Source: Candidatus Mediterraneibacter guildfordensis
GTDB lineage: Bacteria; Bacillota; Clostridia; Lachnospirales; Lachnospiraceae
Direction of reading: 5' to 3'
NCBI GenBank assembly: GCA_019112735.1
Contig: DXIS01000004.1
Location: forward strand, 1 to 64,000
Length of the DNA: 64,000 nucleotides
Both the position numbers and the translations under genes were made by a program. Within the stretch, counting starts at the first letter, position 1, and every line of letters starts with the position of its first letter. The notes under the pieces were generated by a model. The model was not told the origin of the DNA. It saw only the letters and a program-made list of their open reading frames with translations, and ran no database searches. Below are positions 28,814-36,998 of this stretch, piece by piece.

Positions 28814-29644
28814 TCAGGACAAAAGGTACTCTTCCAGCGTGAGTCCCTGTTCCATGATCTCCTCTGCCGCTTCTTTGCCGACATACCGGTAATGCCACGG
28901 CTCATAGATGATCCCGGTAATATCCGACTTATCAGACGGATATCTCAGGATGAATCCATATTCCTGACAGTGCTCCATCAGCCATTTCTGCTCATCTGTG
29001 TCGCCCTGTCTCTCGTCCAGTTCATCATATTCCGTAGATATAATATCCACCGCAAGGCCGGTCGCATGTTCACTAGTCCCCGGCATCGCGACCTGTATGC
29101 TTGTCTCCTGATATGCTTCGAGCGGCGTCATCCCCTGGTCCATGCGCTCCTGCATCGACTGGTTAAATATCTCCACCTGGCGGTCATAGGCCCGGTATGC
29201 CGATGTCACGTACATGCTCAGTCCCTGTGCCTCGCCGTCCTCCATCATCTTCTGAAGATCCTCATAAATCCGACCATCCACCTGACAGGTCTCACTCACG
29301 CTCGTCAGTGATTCAGGTTCATATGACGCATCCAGCGGATGATCTTCATTTACAAGTATCAGCCGCCAGTCCTGTGTATCGGACTCCTTAGCAGACGCTT
29401 CACTGTCGTCCGCCGTCGCATTTACCTTTGTCAGTTCATCTTCCGGATTCTCAGTCTGTTCAGTAACGCTTCCTTTATCCGCAAGAAACTTTTCTCTTTC
29501 ATCTGCGATAACACTGCGGGCACACAGGACCGTGATCAATATTCCCGCTGCCAGTCCGATAATCCCGCCGCATATTGCCGCCCCATGCCAGCTGTTGATT
29601 TTCCTCAATATCCGGTTCCTTATTCGCATATAATTTCGGTTCAT
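28814..29644 (-). CDS. D-alanyl-D-alanine carboxypeptidase, VanY family (M15B)
   Basis: This zinc peptidase trims the terminal D-Ala of peptidoglycan stem peptides. The 276-residue protein has an N-terminal membrane anchor (about 22-47) and an extracellular domain with the M15 zinc motif SEHATGLAVD at 191-200 (H193, D200) and EPWHYR at 248-253 (H251). The 4-bp overlap with the phosphopantetheinyl transferase gene puts it at the end of that operon. There is no VanR/VanS or VanA-type ligase here, so it is most likely a housekeeping cell-wall enzyme. Confidence 0.93.
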   Translation of the reverse strand: MNRNYMRIRNRILRKINSWHGAAICGGIIGLAAGILITVLCARSVIADEREKFLADKGSVTEQTENPEDELTKVNATADDSEASAKESDTQDWRLILVNEDHPLDASYEPESLTSVSETCQVDGRIYEDLQKMMEDGEAQGLSMYVTSAYRAYDRQVEIFNQSMQERMDQGMTPLEAYQETSIQVAMPGTSEHATGLAVDIISTEYDELDERQGDTDEQKWLMEHCQEYGFILRYPSDKSDITGIIYEPWHYRYVGKEAAEEIMEQGLTLEEYLLS

Positions 29645-30267
29645 AATACAAACTCCATATATAACTTTTCATCGATCCTGCAGTCCGAACTGCATACGGC
29701 CATCCTGTACGACAGGCCTTCCGGGCGATATTCCCGGTAATAATATTGTTTCGGGAATTCTGCAGGCTTCCGGATCAGGACCGGCGGATCTCCCAGCCGG
29801 ATACAGAACTGATCCGTCGAAAGCGCCATTCCCTTCCCGGTTGCTTTCATAAAACTCTCTTTAAGCACCCAGTACCGGTAAAACAGTCCGATCCGTTTGG
29901 CTTCATCTTGTTCCGCTATGATCGTCTCATACTCCTCACGGCAGAATCGCCGCTCCGCCAGTTTCAGCCGGAGCTCTCTTTCCATTTCCACGTCACAGCC
30001 CACCTGAACATCGTAACCGTCCATACAGACCGCACACATGACCAGTGAACCTGAATGTGAAAAATTATGCGGAGCTTCTTCCGGGAGATCATAGTGTTCC
30101 CGGATTTTCTCCCACAGCGTCCATACGCCGATGCTCTGCGCTTTCATTTCATGCAGCCTGAGCCTGTCCGCTTTCTCTTTTCTGAAATCCGGAGCCATGG
30201 CATGATATCTCTCATAGCATTCTCTGTCATAGAGCGGAGTAACATCCGCCGCCCACGCTTTTATCAT
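29641..30267 (-). CDS. 4'-phosphopantetheinyl transferase, Sfp type
   Basis: The enzyme moves 4'-phosphopantetheine from CoA to a carrier-protein serine. The 208-residue protein shows the Sfp motifs QVGCDVEMERE (Mg2+ ligands, about 118-128) and YWVLKESFMKATGKGM (about 157-172), giving the WxxKEA-like active site. No polyketide, nonribosomal peptide or fatty-acid carrier gene is in the window, so the target is unknown; a 120-residue AcpS would be the usual housekeeping enzyme. It lies 3 bp after the GGDEF/EAL gene and overlaps vanY. Confidence 0.88.
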   Translation of the reverse strand: MIKAWAADVTPLYDRECYERYHAMAPDFRKEKADRLRLHEMKAQSIGVWTLWEKIREHYDLPEEAPHNFSHSGSLVMCAVCMDGYDVQVGCDVEMERELRLKLAERRFCREEYETIIAEQDEAKRIGLFYRYWVLKESFMKATGKGMALSTDQFCIRLGDPPVLIRKPAEFPKQYYYREYRPEGLSYRMAVCSSDCRIDEKLYMEFVL

Positions 30268-30270
30268 CGT

Positions 30271-31890
30271 TTATCCTTTCAGATATCTGACTTCAAACGT
30301 ATCTATGGTGATCGGTTTATTAAACAGCGTCCCCTGCGCATAATCGCAGCCCAGTTCTTTCAGGACATTGAGCTGATCCTGTGTCTCCACGCCGGAAGCC
30401 TGTACCGATGCGCCGAGCTGCCGGCAGATATCGATCACCGCTTTGGCCACGATCTGGCTCCTTGAATTGCCGACAATATCCGTGATCAGACTCTTATCGA
30501 TCTTCAGACTGTCGAATTCCATCAGGGACAGGATCGAGAAACTGGAATCTTTCGCTCCGAAATGGTCCAGGATCACCCGGACATTCCCCTTCCGGATCTT
30601 GCTGCTTGTCTCAGCCAGCATTTCCTGATTCATATCATTTCCCGCCTCCGATACCTCTACTTCGAGATATTCACACATCACATGATGCTTCTCGATCAGC
30701 CGGAGCATCTTATCCGCAATACTTTCCTGCCTCAGCGTCGCTCCCGCGAAGTTCACTGCCACCGGGATCATCGGAAGATCTTCCAGCTCCCAGCGGTGCA
30801 GGGTCTTACATACTTCCTCAAACACATACAGGTCCAGGTAATGGGACAGTTTCGTGTCTTCAAGCAGATTAATATATTTCCCCGGATCTACGATCCCCAG
30901 GTCTTTATGATGATACCGCACTACAGCCTCTGCACTGGCCACACGTCCTGTTTCGATCTCGATCTTCGGGACGAGACAGACGATAAAGTTCCCCTGTTTC
31001 AGATCTTCCAAAAGGTCTTTCTTTATGATCGGCTCGTGATGGCCCCTTTTCAGGTTCTTGTAATACTTTTTCTTCTCGTCGCGCATCATTACTTCCGCGC
31101 TGTTGACAAGTTTATCTACATCGATGCTTACTTTTTCCCATGCATATCCGACGGATGCCAGTCCGAGACTGATATTGTCGAGCTTTGTATGTGCAGCATA
31201 CACCTGTTTCGTAAACTCTTCATAGCTGACATTTTCCGCCAGAACAAGATACTCATCCCCTGTCAGCCGGTATACATCAGCGCTGTGGAAATGTTCCTGC
31301 AGCACCTCGCCGACACGGATCACGACCTCATCGCCATACTCGCGCCCGAATTCCTGGTTGAAATTCTTCAGACCGTTGATATCCGCCGAAAGAGCTCCCA
31401 GCGACTTCAGCTTTGCTGCATCCACATTCTCAAGGTAGTCGACCAGGCTGTTCCGGTTAAGAAGTCCCGTAAGGTCATCATGATAACTGAGATACTCCTG
31501 CTGCTTCTGCATCTTATGCAGGGCGATCGTCTGAGGAATATACGGAAGGACCGCACGCATCAGATCGAGCGTGCATCCGCCACGGTGCACACCCGCCACC
31601 GCCATGACCGCCGTCACATCATCGCTGATCTGGCGGAATACGCTATAAGAGTCCGCAGTGGTATCCGTGATCTCCTCCTTGAGCCATTTCGGCTGCTGTT
31701 CAGAGGGCATGAGCTTCAGGCGGTCGCGCTGCCATTCTACATTCTCGGCGCACCACTCATAGATGGTTTCAATATCGCCCTGCTCTTTTTCAATATAATA
31801 AGCGTACTCTGCATCATAGTAATCCCTTACTGTACTGAGGATATCATTTATAATATCCGTCAGAGAACGCGGTCTGTAGCTCTCACTCAT
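30271..31890 (-). CDS. GAF-like/GGDEF/EAL protein with degenerate catalytic motifs
   Basis: From the preferred ATG at 31890 (GGAGAGG upstream) the protein has 539 residues: a GAF-like sensor (about 20-155), a GGDEF domain (about 165-310) and an EAL domain (about 320-539). The GGDEF signature reads RLTGDEY and lacks the I-site Arg. The EAL motif reads EAVVR, DDFG has become DHFG and AEGVE has become ASGVE, while N, K and Q positions are partly kept. Diguanylate cyclase activity is possible but phosphodiesterase activity is doubtful; it may be a c-di-GMP sensor or scaffold. It leads the operon with the transferase and vanY. Confidence 0.85.
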   Translation of the reverse strand: MSESYRPRSLTDIINDILSTVRDYYDAEYAYYIEKEQGDIETIYEWCAENVEWQRDRLKLMPSEQQPKWLKEEITDTTADSYSVFRQISDDVTAVMAVAGVHRGGCTLDLMRAVLPYIPQTIALHKMQKQQEYLSYHDDLTGLLNRNSLVDYLENVDAAKLKSLGALSADINGLKNFNQEFGREYGDEVVIRVGEVLQEHFHSADVYRLTGDEYLVLAENVSYEEFTKQVYAAHTKLDNISLGLASVGYAWEKVSIDVDKLVNSAEVMMRDEKKKYYKNLKRGHHEPIIKKDLLEDLKQGNFIVCLVPKIEIETGRVASAEAVVRYHHKDLGIVDPGKYINLLEDTKLSHYLDLYVFEEVCKTLHRWELEDLPMIPVAVNFAGATLRQESIADKMLRLIEKHHVMCEYLEVEVSEAGNDMNQEMLAETSSKIRKGNVRVILDHFGAKDSSFSILSLMEFDSLKIDKSLITDIVGNSRSQIVAKAVIDICRQLGASVQASGVETQDQLNVLKELGCDYAQGTLFNKPITIDTFEVRYLKG

Positions 31891-31985
31891 TTTAGCCTCT
31901 CCCTGCATACATTCACTGAAAACGCAGGCATTTTTACCGAATATGGGATAAAAACACCATTTTATCAAAATTACAATGCATTTTC

Positions 31986-32014
31986 ATTTTAGTATAGGCG
32001 GACTGAAATTGCAA
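31986..32014 (-). promoter_or_regulatory. Predicted promoter of the GGDEF/EAL operon
   Basis: On the minus strand TTGCAA (32009-32014) is followed after 17 bp by TAAAAT (31986-31991). The leader to the ATG at 31890 is about 90 bases. It starts immediately after the terminator of the phosphate operon. Confidence 0.6.
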
Positions 32015-32017
32015 TAC

Positions 32018-32059
32018 AAAAAAGGGGCGGATATGCCGCCTGACTGCATATCCGGCCCC
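32018..32059 (-). terminator. Terminator of the PiT-DUF47 operon
   Basis: On the minus strand a stem formed by 32047-32059 and 32024-32035 (GGGGC-CGGATATG with one bulged base) has an 11-nt loop and is followed by a run of T residues (32018-32023). It lies 18 bp past the DUF47 stop codon. Confidence 0.85.
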
Positions 32060-32076
32060 GTCTGAGCCTTTTATTC

Positions 32077-32700
32077 TTATGAATTCTTCATGATCACACT
32101 CTCGACCACATCCGCCGCATGCTCGCAGGCGTCCGCGCACCGCTCCAGATAGATGTAGATGTCTCTCCATGCAATGATCTTAAGAGGATCCTGAGATTCC
32201 GTATAGAGTCTCCGGATGCTCTCCATGAACATCTTGTCCGCCTCTTCCTCCAGATCATTGATCCGGATGACCAGCTGCTTTATGCTCTTTGAGCGTTTGA
32301 AATTCCTGAACTCCACGAGCAGTTCCTTGACCGCCTCGCAGCATCCGATAATGATGTCCGTCATCTTCAGGGCGTTCGGCTCGATCGTCCGGACATTGTT
32401 CATGTACACGCGGAGCATAACGTCCTCGACTTTATCCGTGATATTATCGATGTTCTGGCTGAGGGAAACGATATCCTCGCGCTCGATGGGCGGCAGGAAC
32501 TCCTTCGCCAGATGATCCAGCATGTCGTGTTTCTTCATATCCGCGCTGTGTTCCACCTCATGAAGGCGGTCCAGCTGCTCCTTCATGCTGTCCGGGTGGA
32601 AATCCGTAAGCGCCTCTTTCAGCATCTGCGCCGCGCGGCAGGAATCCTCCGCACATGCCACAAAATTATCAAAATAAAATGAATCCTGTTTTTTTGCCAT
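32077..32700 (-). CDS. DUF47 family PhoU-like protein
   Basis: The 207-residue, all-helical protein belongs to the DUF47/PhoU-related family that pairs with PiT phosphate transporters and is thought to regulate them. It shows REDIVSLSQNIDNITDKVED and the C-terminal ERCADACEHAADVVESV, both typical. The start at 32700 (MAKKQDS) has GGAGGAT upstream; the longer frame to 32778 would overlap the PiT gene and has no ribosome site. It lies 46 bp after the PiT gene in the same direction. Confidence 0.92.
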   Translation of the reverse strand: MAKKQDSFYFDNFVACAEDSCRAAQMLKEALTDFHPDSMKEQLDRLHEVEHSADMKKHDMLDHLAKEFLPPIEREDIVSLSQNIDNITDKVEDVMLRVYMNNVRTIEPNALKMTDIIIGCCEAVKELLVEFRNFKRSKSIKQLVIRINDLEEEADKMFMESIRRLYTESQDPLKIIAWRDIYIYLERCADACEHAADVVESVIMKNS

Positions 32701-32746
32701 TTTCTTATCCTCCTGAATTCCATTCAAGACTTGTTTACCCACTGTC

Positions 32747-33799
32747 CTAGAATATGGTAATAAATATCTTTGCCACAACGAAACTGATCAGGCCGCACCC
32801 CGGAAATGTAAAGATCCAGGTCAGCATCATATCCTTTACCACGCCGAAATTGATGGCTGAGAGGCGCTTCACGGCCCCCACGCCCATGATGGCGCTGGTC
32901 TTCGTATGAGTAGTGGACACCGGGATGCCGAATACGCTTGACAGGAGCAGGCATACCGCTCCGGCAAGGTCCGCGGAGAATCCCTGGAACTTCTCAAGTT
33001 TCACCATGTCCATGCCCACGGATTTAATGATCTTCTCGCCGCCGACGCTGGTCCCAACGCCCATGACCACGCTGCAAAGCAGCATGAGCCATACCGGGAT
33101 CATCATCCCCTCCACGCTGCTCTGCCCGTTGCAGAAAGCCACGCCCAGGAAGAGAACGCCGATAAACTTCTGGCCGTCCTGCGCGCCGTGCATGAAGCTC
33201 ATGAAAGCCGCGCCGAAGATCTGTGCCGCCGAAAAGAAACCGTTGGTCCTGCGCCGGTCCACGCCCGCGCAGATCACCGTAATGATCTTACAGATGATCC
33301 AGCCCATGAAGAAACCGAGCGCCAGGCTGAGCACCAGCCCGTAAAGTACTTTGACCCACTCGGCAAAATTCACGCCGCCCACGCCGTTGTGGATGGCAAT
33401 CGCAGCGCCCGTGAGGCCCGCGATCAGGCTGTGGCTCTCGCTGGTCGGGATGCCGAATACCGAAGCCGCCACACTGTACACCACGATGGAAAATAAAGCC
33501 GCGCACAGCGCGATCAGCGCCGCATCCGTCTGGCCGCCGAAATCAACCATGTTGCTGATCGTGGAAGCGACCGAACTGTTGATCTTGGTCATCACCAGTA
33601 CGCCGAGAAAATTGAACACCGCGCTCATCATGATCGCCGTCCTGACCTTCAGGCACCGGGTGGCAATGCAGGTGGCGATGGCGTTCGGTGCGTCTGTCCA
33701 GCCGTTTACAAATATCACGCCCAGTGTCAGCGCCACGGTCACAAGAAGGACCGGATTTGAGAACACCTGCTGGCAGAATCCTGCAAAAGAAACGTCCAT
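32747..33799 (-). CDS. pit: Inorganic phosphate transporter, PiT family
   Basis: A low-affinity cation-coupled phosphate symporter. The 350-residue protein has about ten hydrophobic segments and the duplicated PiT signature: NGWTDAPNAIATCIATR in the N-terminal repeat and SFMHGAQDGQKFIGVLFLG in the second half, each with the phosphate-site Asp and Asn/Gln. GIPTSESHSL and GIPVSTTHTK mark the two repeat ends. The start at 33799 (MDVSFAGF) follows AAGGAG. The gene has its own promoter about 110 bp upstream and is followed by its DUF47 partner. Confidence 0.95.
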   Translation of the reverse strand: MDVSFAGFCQQVFSNPVLLVTVALTLGVIFVNGWTDAPNAIATCIATRCLKVRTAIMMSAVFNFLGVLVMTKINSSVASTISNMVDFGGQTDAALIALCAALFSIVVYSVAASVFGIPTSESHSLIAGLTGAAIAIHNGVGGVNFAEWVKVLYGLVLSLALGFFMGWIICKIITVICAGVDRRRTNGFFSAAQIFGAAFMSFMHGAQDGQKFIGVLFLGVAFCNGQSSVEGMMIPVWLMLLCSVVMGVGTSVGGEKIIKSVGMDMVKLEKFQGFSADLAGAVCLLLSSVFGIPVSTTHTKTSAIMGVGAVKRLSAINFGVVKDMMLTWIFTFPGCGLISFVVAKIFITIF

Positions 33800-33864
33800 A
33801 TATTTCTCCTTTTTTCTTTCTTTGTAAAATATGCCCGCTTTCATCCGGACACAGAATTCTGCGC

Positions 33865-33898
33865 AAAAAAACCGGCCTGTTTCCGCCAGGTCGTTTTA
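33865..33898 (-). terminator. Possible attenuator hairpin in the pit leader
   Basis: On the minus strand CGACCTG and CAGGCCG can pair (one mismatch, 7-nt loop) and are followed directly by seven T residues (33865-33871). The predicted transcript begins only about 10-15 bases before this hairpin, and the coding region begins about 65 bases after it. The shape is that of an early intrinsic terminator; regulation is inferred. Confidence 0.45.
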
Positions 33899-33913
33899 CG
33901 CAAAATTTACTTA

Positions 33914-33942
33914 AATATAACATCCGCCCCCCGCGGTGTCAA
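33914..33942 (-). promoter_or_regulatory. Predicted promoter of the PiT-DUF47 operon
   Basis: On the minus strand a consensus TTGACA (33937-33942) with a 17-bp spacer leads to TATATT (33914-33919). The expected start is near 33907, giving about 110 bases of leader with a terminator-like hairpin. No Pho box was recognised. Confidence 0.8.
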
Positions 33943-33971
33943 CGAAAGCCTGTTTTCTTAGCAGAAATATA

Positions 33972-33999
33972 GCGGGCGGCTGTTCTGTCAGCCGCCCGC
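33972..33999. terminator. Hairpin after coaX
   Basis: A perfect 11-bp GC-rich stem (GCGGGCGGCTG at 33972-33982 with 33989-33999) with a 6-nt loop lies 17 bp beyond the coaX stop. There is no clean T run after it on the minus strand, so termination may be partial; the pit promoter begins some 30 bp further on. Confidence 0.6.
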
Positions 34000-34016
34000 C
34001 GTTTTCATATCCTTAT

Positions 34017-34799
34017 TTACCTGTGATGCGCCTTATCCGCGTTCTTCCGGTAGATGACTGCCAGCCCTTTCAGAAGCAGGTTGTCGTCAAGGATCACCTT
34101 TTTCCTGCAGTACGGGACGATCTTCTCCGCCAGGCCGCCGGTGGCGATCACCGTCGGGTCGCCTTCCAGCTCATCCGACAGCCGTTCAATGATCCCGTCG
34201 ATTGCCGCCGCCGCGCTGTAGATCACTCCGCTCTTCATACAGTCCACCGTATTTTTCCCGATGATGTGCTGGGGCGCCTCCAGACTGATGCCGCCCAGCT
34301 GGGATGCATTCGCAGTCAGAGAATCAAGGGATACCCCGATCCCGGGATAGATCATGCCGCCGACATAATTCTTGTCCTTGTCGATCACGCACACCGTATT
34401 GGCCGTCCCCATATCGAAGATGAGCAGCGGTGCGGGATATTCCGCCAGAGCCGCCACCGAATCCACCACCAGGTCGCTGCCGAGCTGCGCCGGATTGTCG
34501 ATCCGGATATTCAGCCCCGTCTTAATGCCCGCGCCTACGACCAGCGGCTCCTTCTTCAGGATCTTCTCCACCGCCAGTTTGACCGCCGTTGTGATCTGCG
34601 GCACCACCGAGGAGATGATCCCGCCTTCCAGATCCGTGCGTTTAATATGATAAATGTCGAGTACATTTTTAATATCAATGGCATACTCCAGCTCCGTCTT
34701 CGTGCGGACCGTGGAAAGCCGCTCAACAAATTCGCAGTCTTTCCCATTGATGCACCCGATCACGATATTTGTATTGCCAATATCAACTGCCAGGATCAT
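34017..34799 (-). CDS. coaX: Type III pantothenate kinase
   Basis: CoaX phosphorylates pantothenate, the first step of CoA synthesis, and differs from CoaA in the ASKHA fold and in needing a monovalent cation. The 260-residue protein has the phosphate-binding DIGNTNIVIG at its N-terminus (from the ATG at 34799), the GAGIKTG motif, and FDMGTANTV. The upstream ORF extension to 34856 lies inside the transporter gene. The ATG is only two bases after the stop of the ECF transporter, so the pair is translationally coupled. Confidence 0.95.
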   Translation of the reverse strand: MILAVDIGNTNIVIGCINGKDCEFVERLSTVRTKTELEYAIDIKNVLDIYHIKRTDLEGGIISSVVPQITTAVKLAVEKILKKEPLVVGAGIKTGLNIRIDNPAQLGSDLVVDSVAALAEYPAPLLIFDMGTANTVCVIDKDKNYVGGMIYPGIGVSLDSLTANASQLGGISLEAPQHIIGKNTVDCMKSGVIYSAAAAIDGIIERLSDELEGDPTVIATGGLAEKIVPYCRKKVILDDNLLLKGLAVIYRKNADKAHHR

Positions 34800-34801
34800 A
34801 A

Positions 34802-35482
34802 CTAAAAGCCCAGCCTTTCCCTTATATTCTTCTTCATCAGCACTTTCCCGATGCAAAGCGTCAGGACGCCCGCGACGATAGCCTCGGGCACGCCGTTTAT
34901 TCCGATCACGGACAGGATGAATGTGTACACCGCCGAAGACGCCACATCATTTGCCTGTGCATAGGCGTCTCTGAAGAAAAGAAAGATCATATTCATGACC
35001 AGCAGAGTGTTCACCAGCGCGCCCGATATGCCCGCCAGCACCAGGCCGATGCCCGATACGCCCTTCTTCTTCGTCTCTTCACTGACAAACCGCATGACCA
35101 GCTTATAGACATAAAACGGAACAATCCCCACCAGGATGCGCGGGATGAAGCAGATGATCACACTCCCGATCCCGCCGCTGAATTCGCCCAGGTTGTAAAA
35201 AGGCGTGAAAACGAACGACGTGACCGTCGGATTGACCGTATTATTGATAAAACTTGTCAGGCCGAAAAGAAATCCGAGCGCGCCGCCCTTCTTCGGCCCC
35301 ATCAGCAGTGAAGCGATAATGACCGGGATGTGGATGATGGTCGCCCGTGTAAATCCCAGCGGTATATAGCCAAGAAAGGGGGTGAAAGCCATAATGCATA
35401 TGATCGCGCCGAAGATCGCCACCTGGACCATGCTTATGGTACTGTATCTGCTTCCTGCATGTTTCTGTATTGAATTGTTCAT
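34802..35482 (-). CDS. panT: ECF transporter S component, probably pantothenate-specific (PanT)
   Basis: The S component binds one vitamin and works with a shared EcfAAT energising module encoded elsewhere. The 226-residue protein has about six hydrophobic segments, an N-terminal stretch QVAIFGAIICIMAFTPFLGY, and the repeated short Ala/Gly-rich motifs of S subunits. The ATG at 35482 has GGGAGG upstream; a longer frame to 35530 has none. Pantothenate specificity is inferred from its position between coaBC and coaX. Confidence 0.85.
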   Translation of the reverse strand: MNNSIQKHAGSRYSTISMVQVAIFGAIICIMAFTPFLGYIPLGFTRATIIHIPVIIASLLMGPKKGGALGFLFGLTSFINNTVNPTVTSFVFTPFYNLGEFSGGIGSVIICFIPRILVGIVPFYVYKLVMRFVSEETKKKGVSGIGLVLAGISGALVNTLLVMNMIFLFFRDAYAQANDVASSAVYTFILSVIGINGVPEAIVAGVLTLCIGKVLMKKNIRERLGF

Positions 35483-35547
35483 AATTATTGTCCTCCCTGT
35501 TATCATTCCCCGTCCGGGGATACAATACATGAGTCTCTGTCTCTCTG

Positions 35548-36747
35548 TTACTTCGCTTCTCTCAGTTTCATGATCCGGTCAAGGATCCTTCCGGCTGTCT
35601 CCTCTTTCGACAATTTCCCGAGTGAGATCTCCTCCGATCCTGTGACCAGGGTCACCACGTTCGTGTCGCCTCCAAAACCGGCGCCCTCCACGCGCAGGCT
35701 GTTGGCCACGATCATGTCGAGATGCTTCTTTTCAAGCTTCTTCCGGGCATTCTCCAGCAGATCCTCCGTCTCCATGGCGAATCCGCACAGGGTCTGTCCC
35801 GGCTGCCGGTGTCCGCCCAGATACGCAAGAATGTCCTGCGTGCGCTCCAGTTCCAGCACCAGCTCTCCTTCCGACTTCTTGACCTTCTGACTGCTCACGG
35901 CTTTCGGCCGGTAATCAGCCACCGCAGCAGCCTTGATAATGATGTCCTGCTCCGGTGAGCGCTGCGTCACCGCCTCGAACATTTCCTCCGCCGACTTCAC
36001 CGGAACGGTCTGTACGAATACCGGTTTCTCAAGCGCGGTCTCCCCGCTCACAAGCGTCACGTCCGCGCCGCGTCTCGCCGCCATTTTCGCGATGGCATAT
36101 CCCATCTTTCCGGTGGAGTGGTTCGTGATATACCGCACCGGGTCGATGGCTTCCTGCGTCGGCCCTGCGGTCACCAGGACCTTCAGCCCGGCCATATCCT
36201 TCTCACAGGCGGTCTCCTGCAGGATGTATTCCAGCAGAAGCTCCGGCTCCGGCATCTTGCCCGCGCCCGTATCCCCGCACGCCAGATATCCCACTGCCGG
36301 GCTGATGACCTCGTACCCGTAGCGGCGCAGCGTCTCCAGATTGTCTTGGACGATGGGATTCTCGAACATATTGGTGTTCATGGCCGGCGCGATAATCTTC
36401 CTGCATCTGCAGGCCATCACCGTCGTCGTCAGCATGTCGTCCGCGATGCCGTGGGCGATCTTGCCGATCACGTCGGCGCTCGCCGGAGCGATCATCACCA
36501 CGTCCGCCTGTTTTGCCAGCGATACATGCTCCACACTGAACTCAAAATTCCGGTCAAAGGTGTCCACCAGACACTTATTGCCGGTCAGCGTCTCGAATGT
36601 GATCGGGTTGATAAAGTTCACGGCATTCTGCGTCATCAGCACATGCACATCCGCCTGTAGCTTCTTCAGCGCACTGGCAAGATACGCCGTCTTGTACGCC
36701 GCGATGCTCCCGGACACACCCAGAAGGACGGTCTTCCCTTTCAGCAT
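35548..36747 (-). CDS. coaBC: Bifunctional phosphopantothenoylcysteine decarboxylase/synthetase
   Basis: CoaBC joins cysteine to 4'-phosphopantothenate and decarboxylates the product. The 399-residue protein has the FMN-dependent decarboxylase (about 1-175, LLGVSGSIAAYKTAYLASAL, the PAMNTNMF substrate motif at about 122-129 and YLACGDTGAGKMPE) and the synthetase (about 185-399, VTAGPTQEAIDPVRYITNHS, TGKMGYA, and KAAAVADYRP). It is the first gene of coaBC-panT-coaX, which together take up pantothenate and convert it to 4'-phosphopantetheine. Confidence 0.97.
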   Translation of the reverse strand: MLKGKTVLLGVSGSIAAYKTAYLASALKKLQADVHVLMTQNAVNFINPITFETLTGNKCLVDTFDRNFEFSVEHVSLAKQADVVMIAPASADVIGKIAHGIADDMLTTTVMACRCRKIIAPAMNTNMFENPIVQDNLETLRRYGYEVISPAVGYLACGDTGAGKMPEPELLLEYILQETACEKDMAGLKVLVTAGPTQEAIDPVRYITNHSTGKMGYAIAKMAARRGADVTLVSGETALEKPVFVQTVPVKSAEEMFEAVTQRSPEQDIIIKAAAVADYRPKAVSSQKVKKSEGELVLELERTQDILAYLGGHRQPGQTLCGFAMETEDLLENARKKLEKKHLDMIVANSLRVEGAGFGGDTNVVTLVTGSEEISLGKLSKEETAGRILDRIMKLREAK

Positions 36748-36793
36748 AAACTGCCCCCTTTCTTCTTTGCCTTATCTTGTCTGATCCGGGTTT

Positions 36794-36822
36794 ATTATAG
36801 GGCAGAAAACGGGAAAACGCAA
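36794..36822 (-). promoter_or_regulatory. Predicted promoter of coaBC-panT-coaX
   Basis: On the minus strand TTGCGT (36817-36822) with a 17-bp spacer leads to TATAAT (36794-36799). The predicted start is about 40 bp before the coaBC ATG. It is back to back with the queT promoter (36865-36893). Confidence 0.7.
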
Positions 36823-36864
36823 CCGCTAATCCACGTCTGCCGGAAGCTGGATTTTTGCCTGCTG

Positions 36865-36893
36865 TTGCTTTTCCTTCATTTCCATGTTATACT
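36865..36893 (+). promoter_or_regulatory. Predicted promoter of queT
   Basis: TTGCTT (36865-36870), a 17-bp spacer and TATACT (36888-36893). Transcription would start near 36900, leaving a leader of about 150 bases that holds several stems and a preQ1-I-like aptamer. Confidence 0.7.
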
Positions 36894-36903
36894 ATCCCAC
36901 GTT

Positions 36904-36987
36904 GCAGACCCGCATCAAACCAAGGTCTGCCGGCGATTCCCGCCGTTAAGGGAAGACAGGAAAGCCTTTCACTGGAAGCCTTTCCTG
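36904..36987 (+). ncRNA. Unexplained structured 5' leader of queT
   Basis: Three stems can form in order: GCAGACC with GGTCTGC (36904-36910 with 36924-36930), CGGCG with CGCCG (36931-36935 with 36941-36945), and CAGGAAAG with CTTTCCTG (36957-36964 with 36980-36987). The TTCC loop of the second stem (36937-36940) can also pair with GGAA (36951-36954), making a possible pseudoknot. This lies upstream of and separate from the preQ1-I aptamer. It does not match a riboswitch class I can name. Confidence 0.5.
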
Positions 36988-36998
36988 CCCGCTCAGGC

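Noticed and set aside
30562-31992. A 476-codon frame opposite the GGDEF/EAL gene
   Set aside because: No start signal, no domain pattern; the minus-strand gene is well supported.
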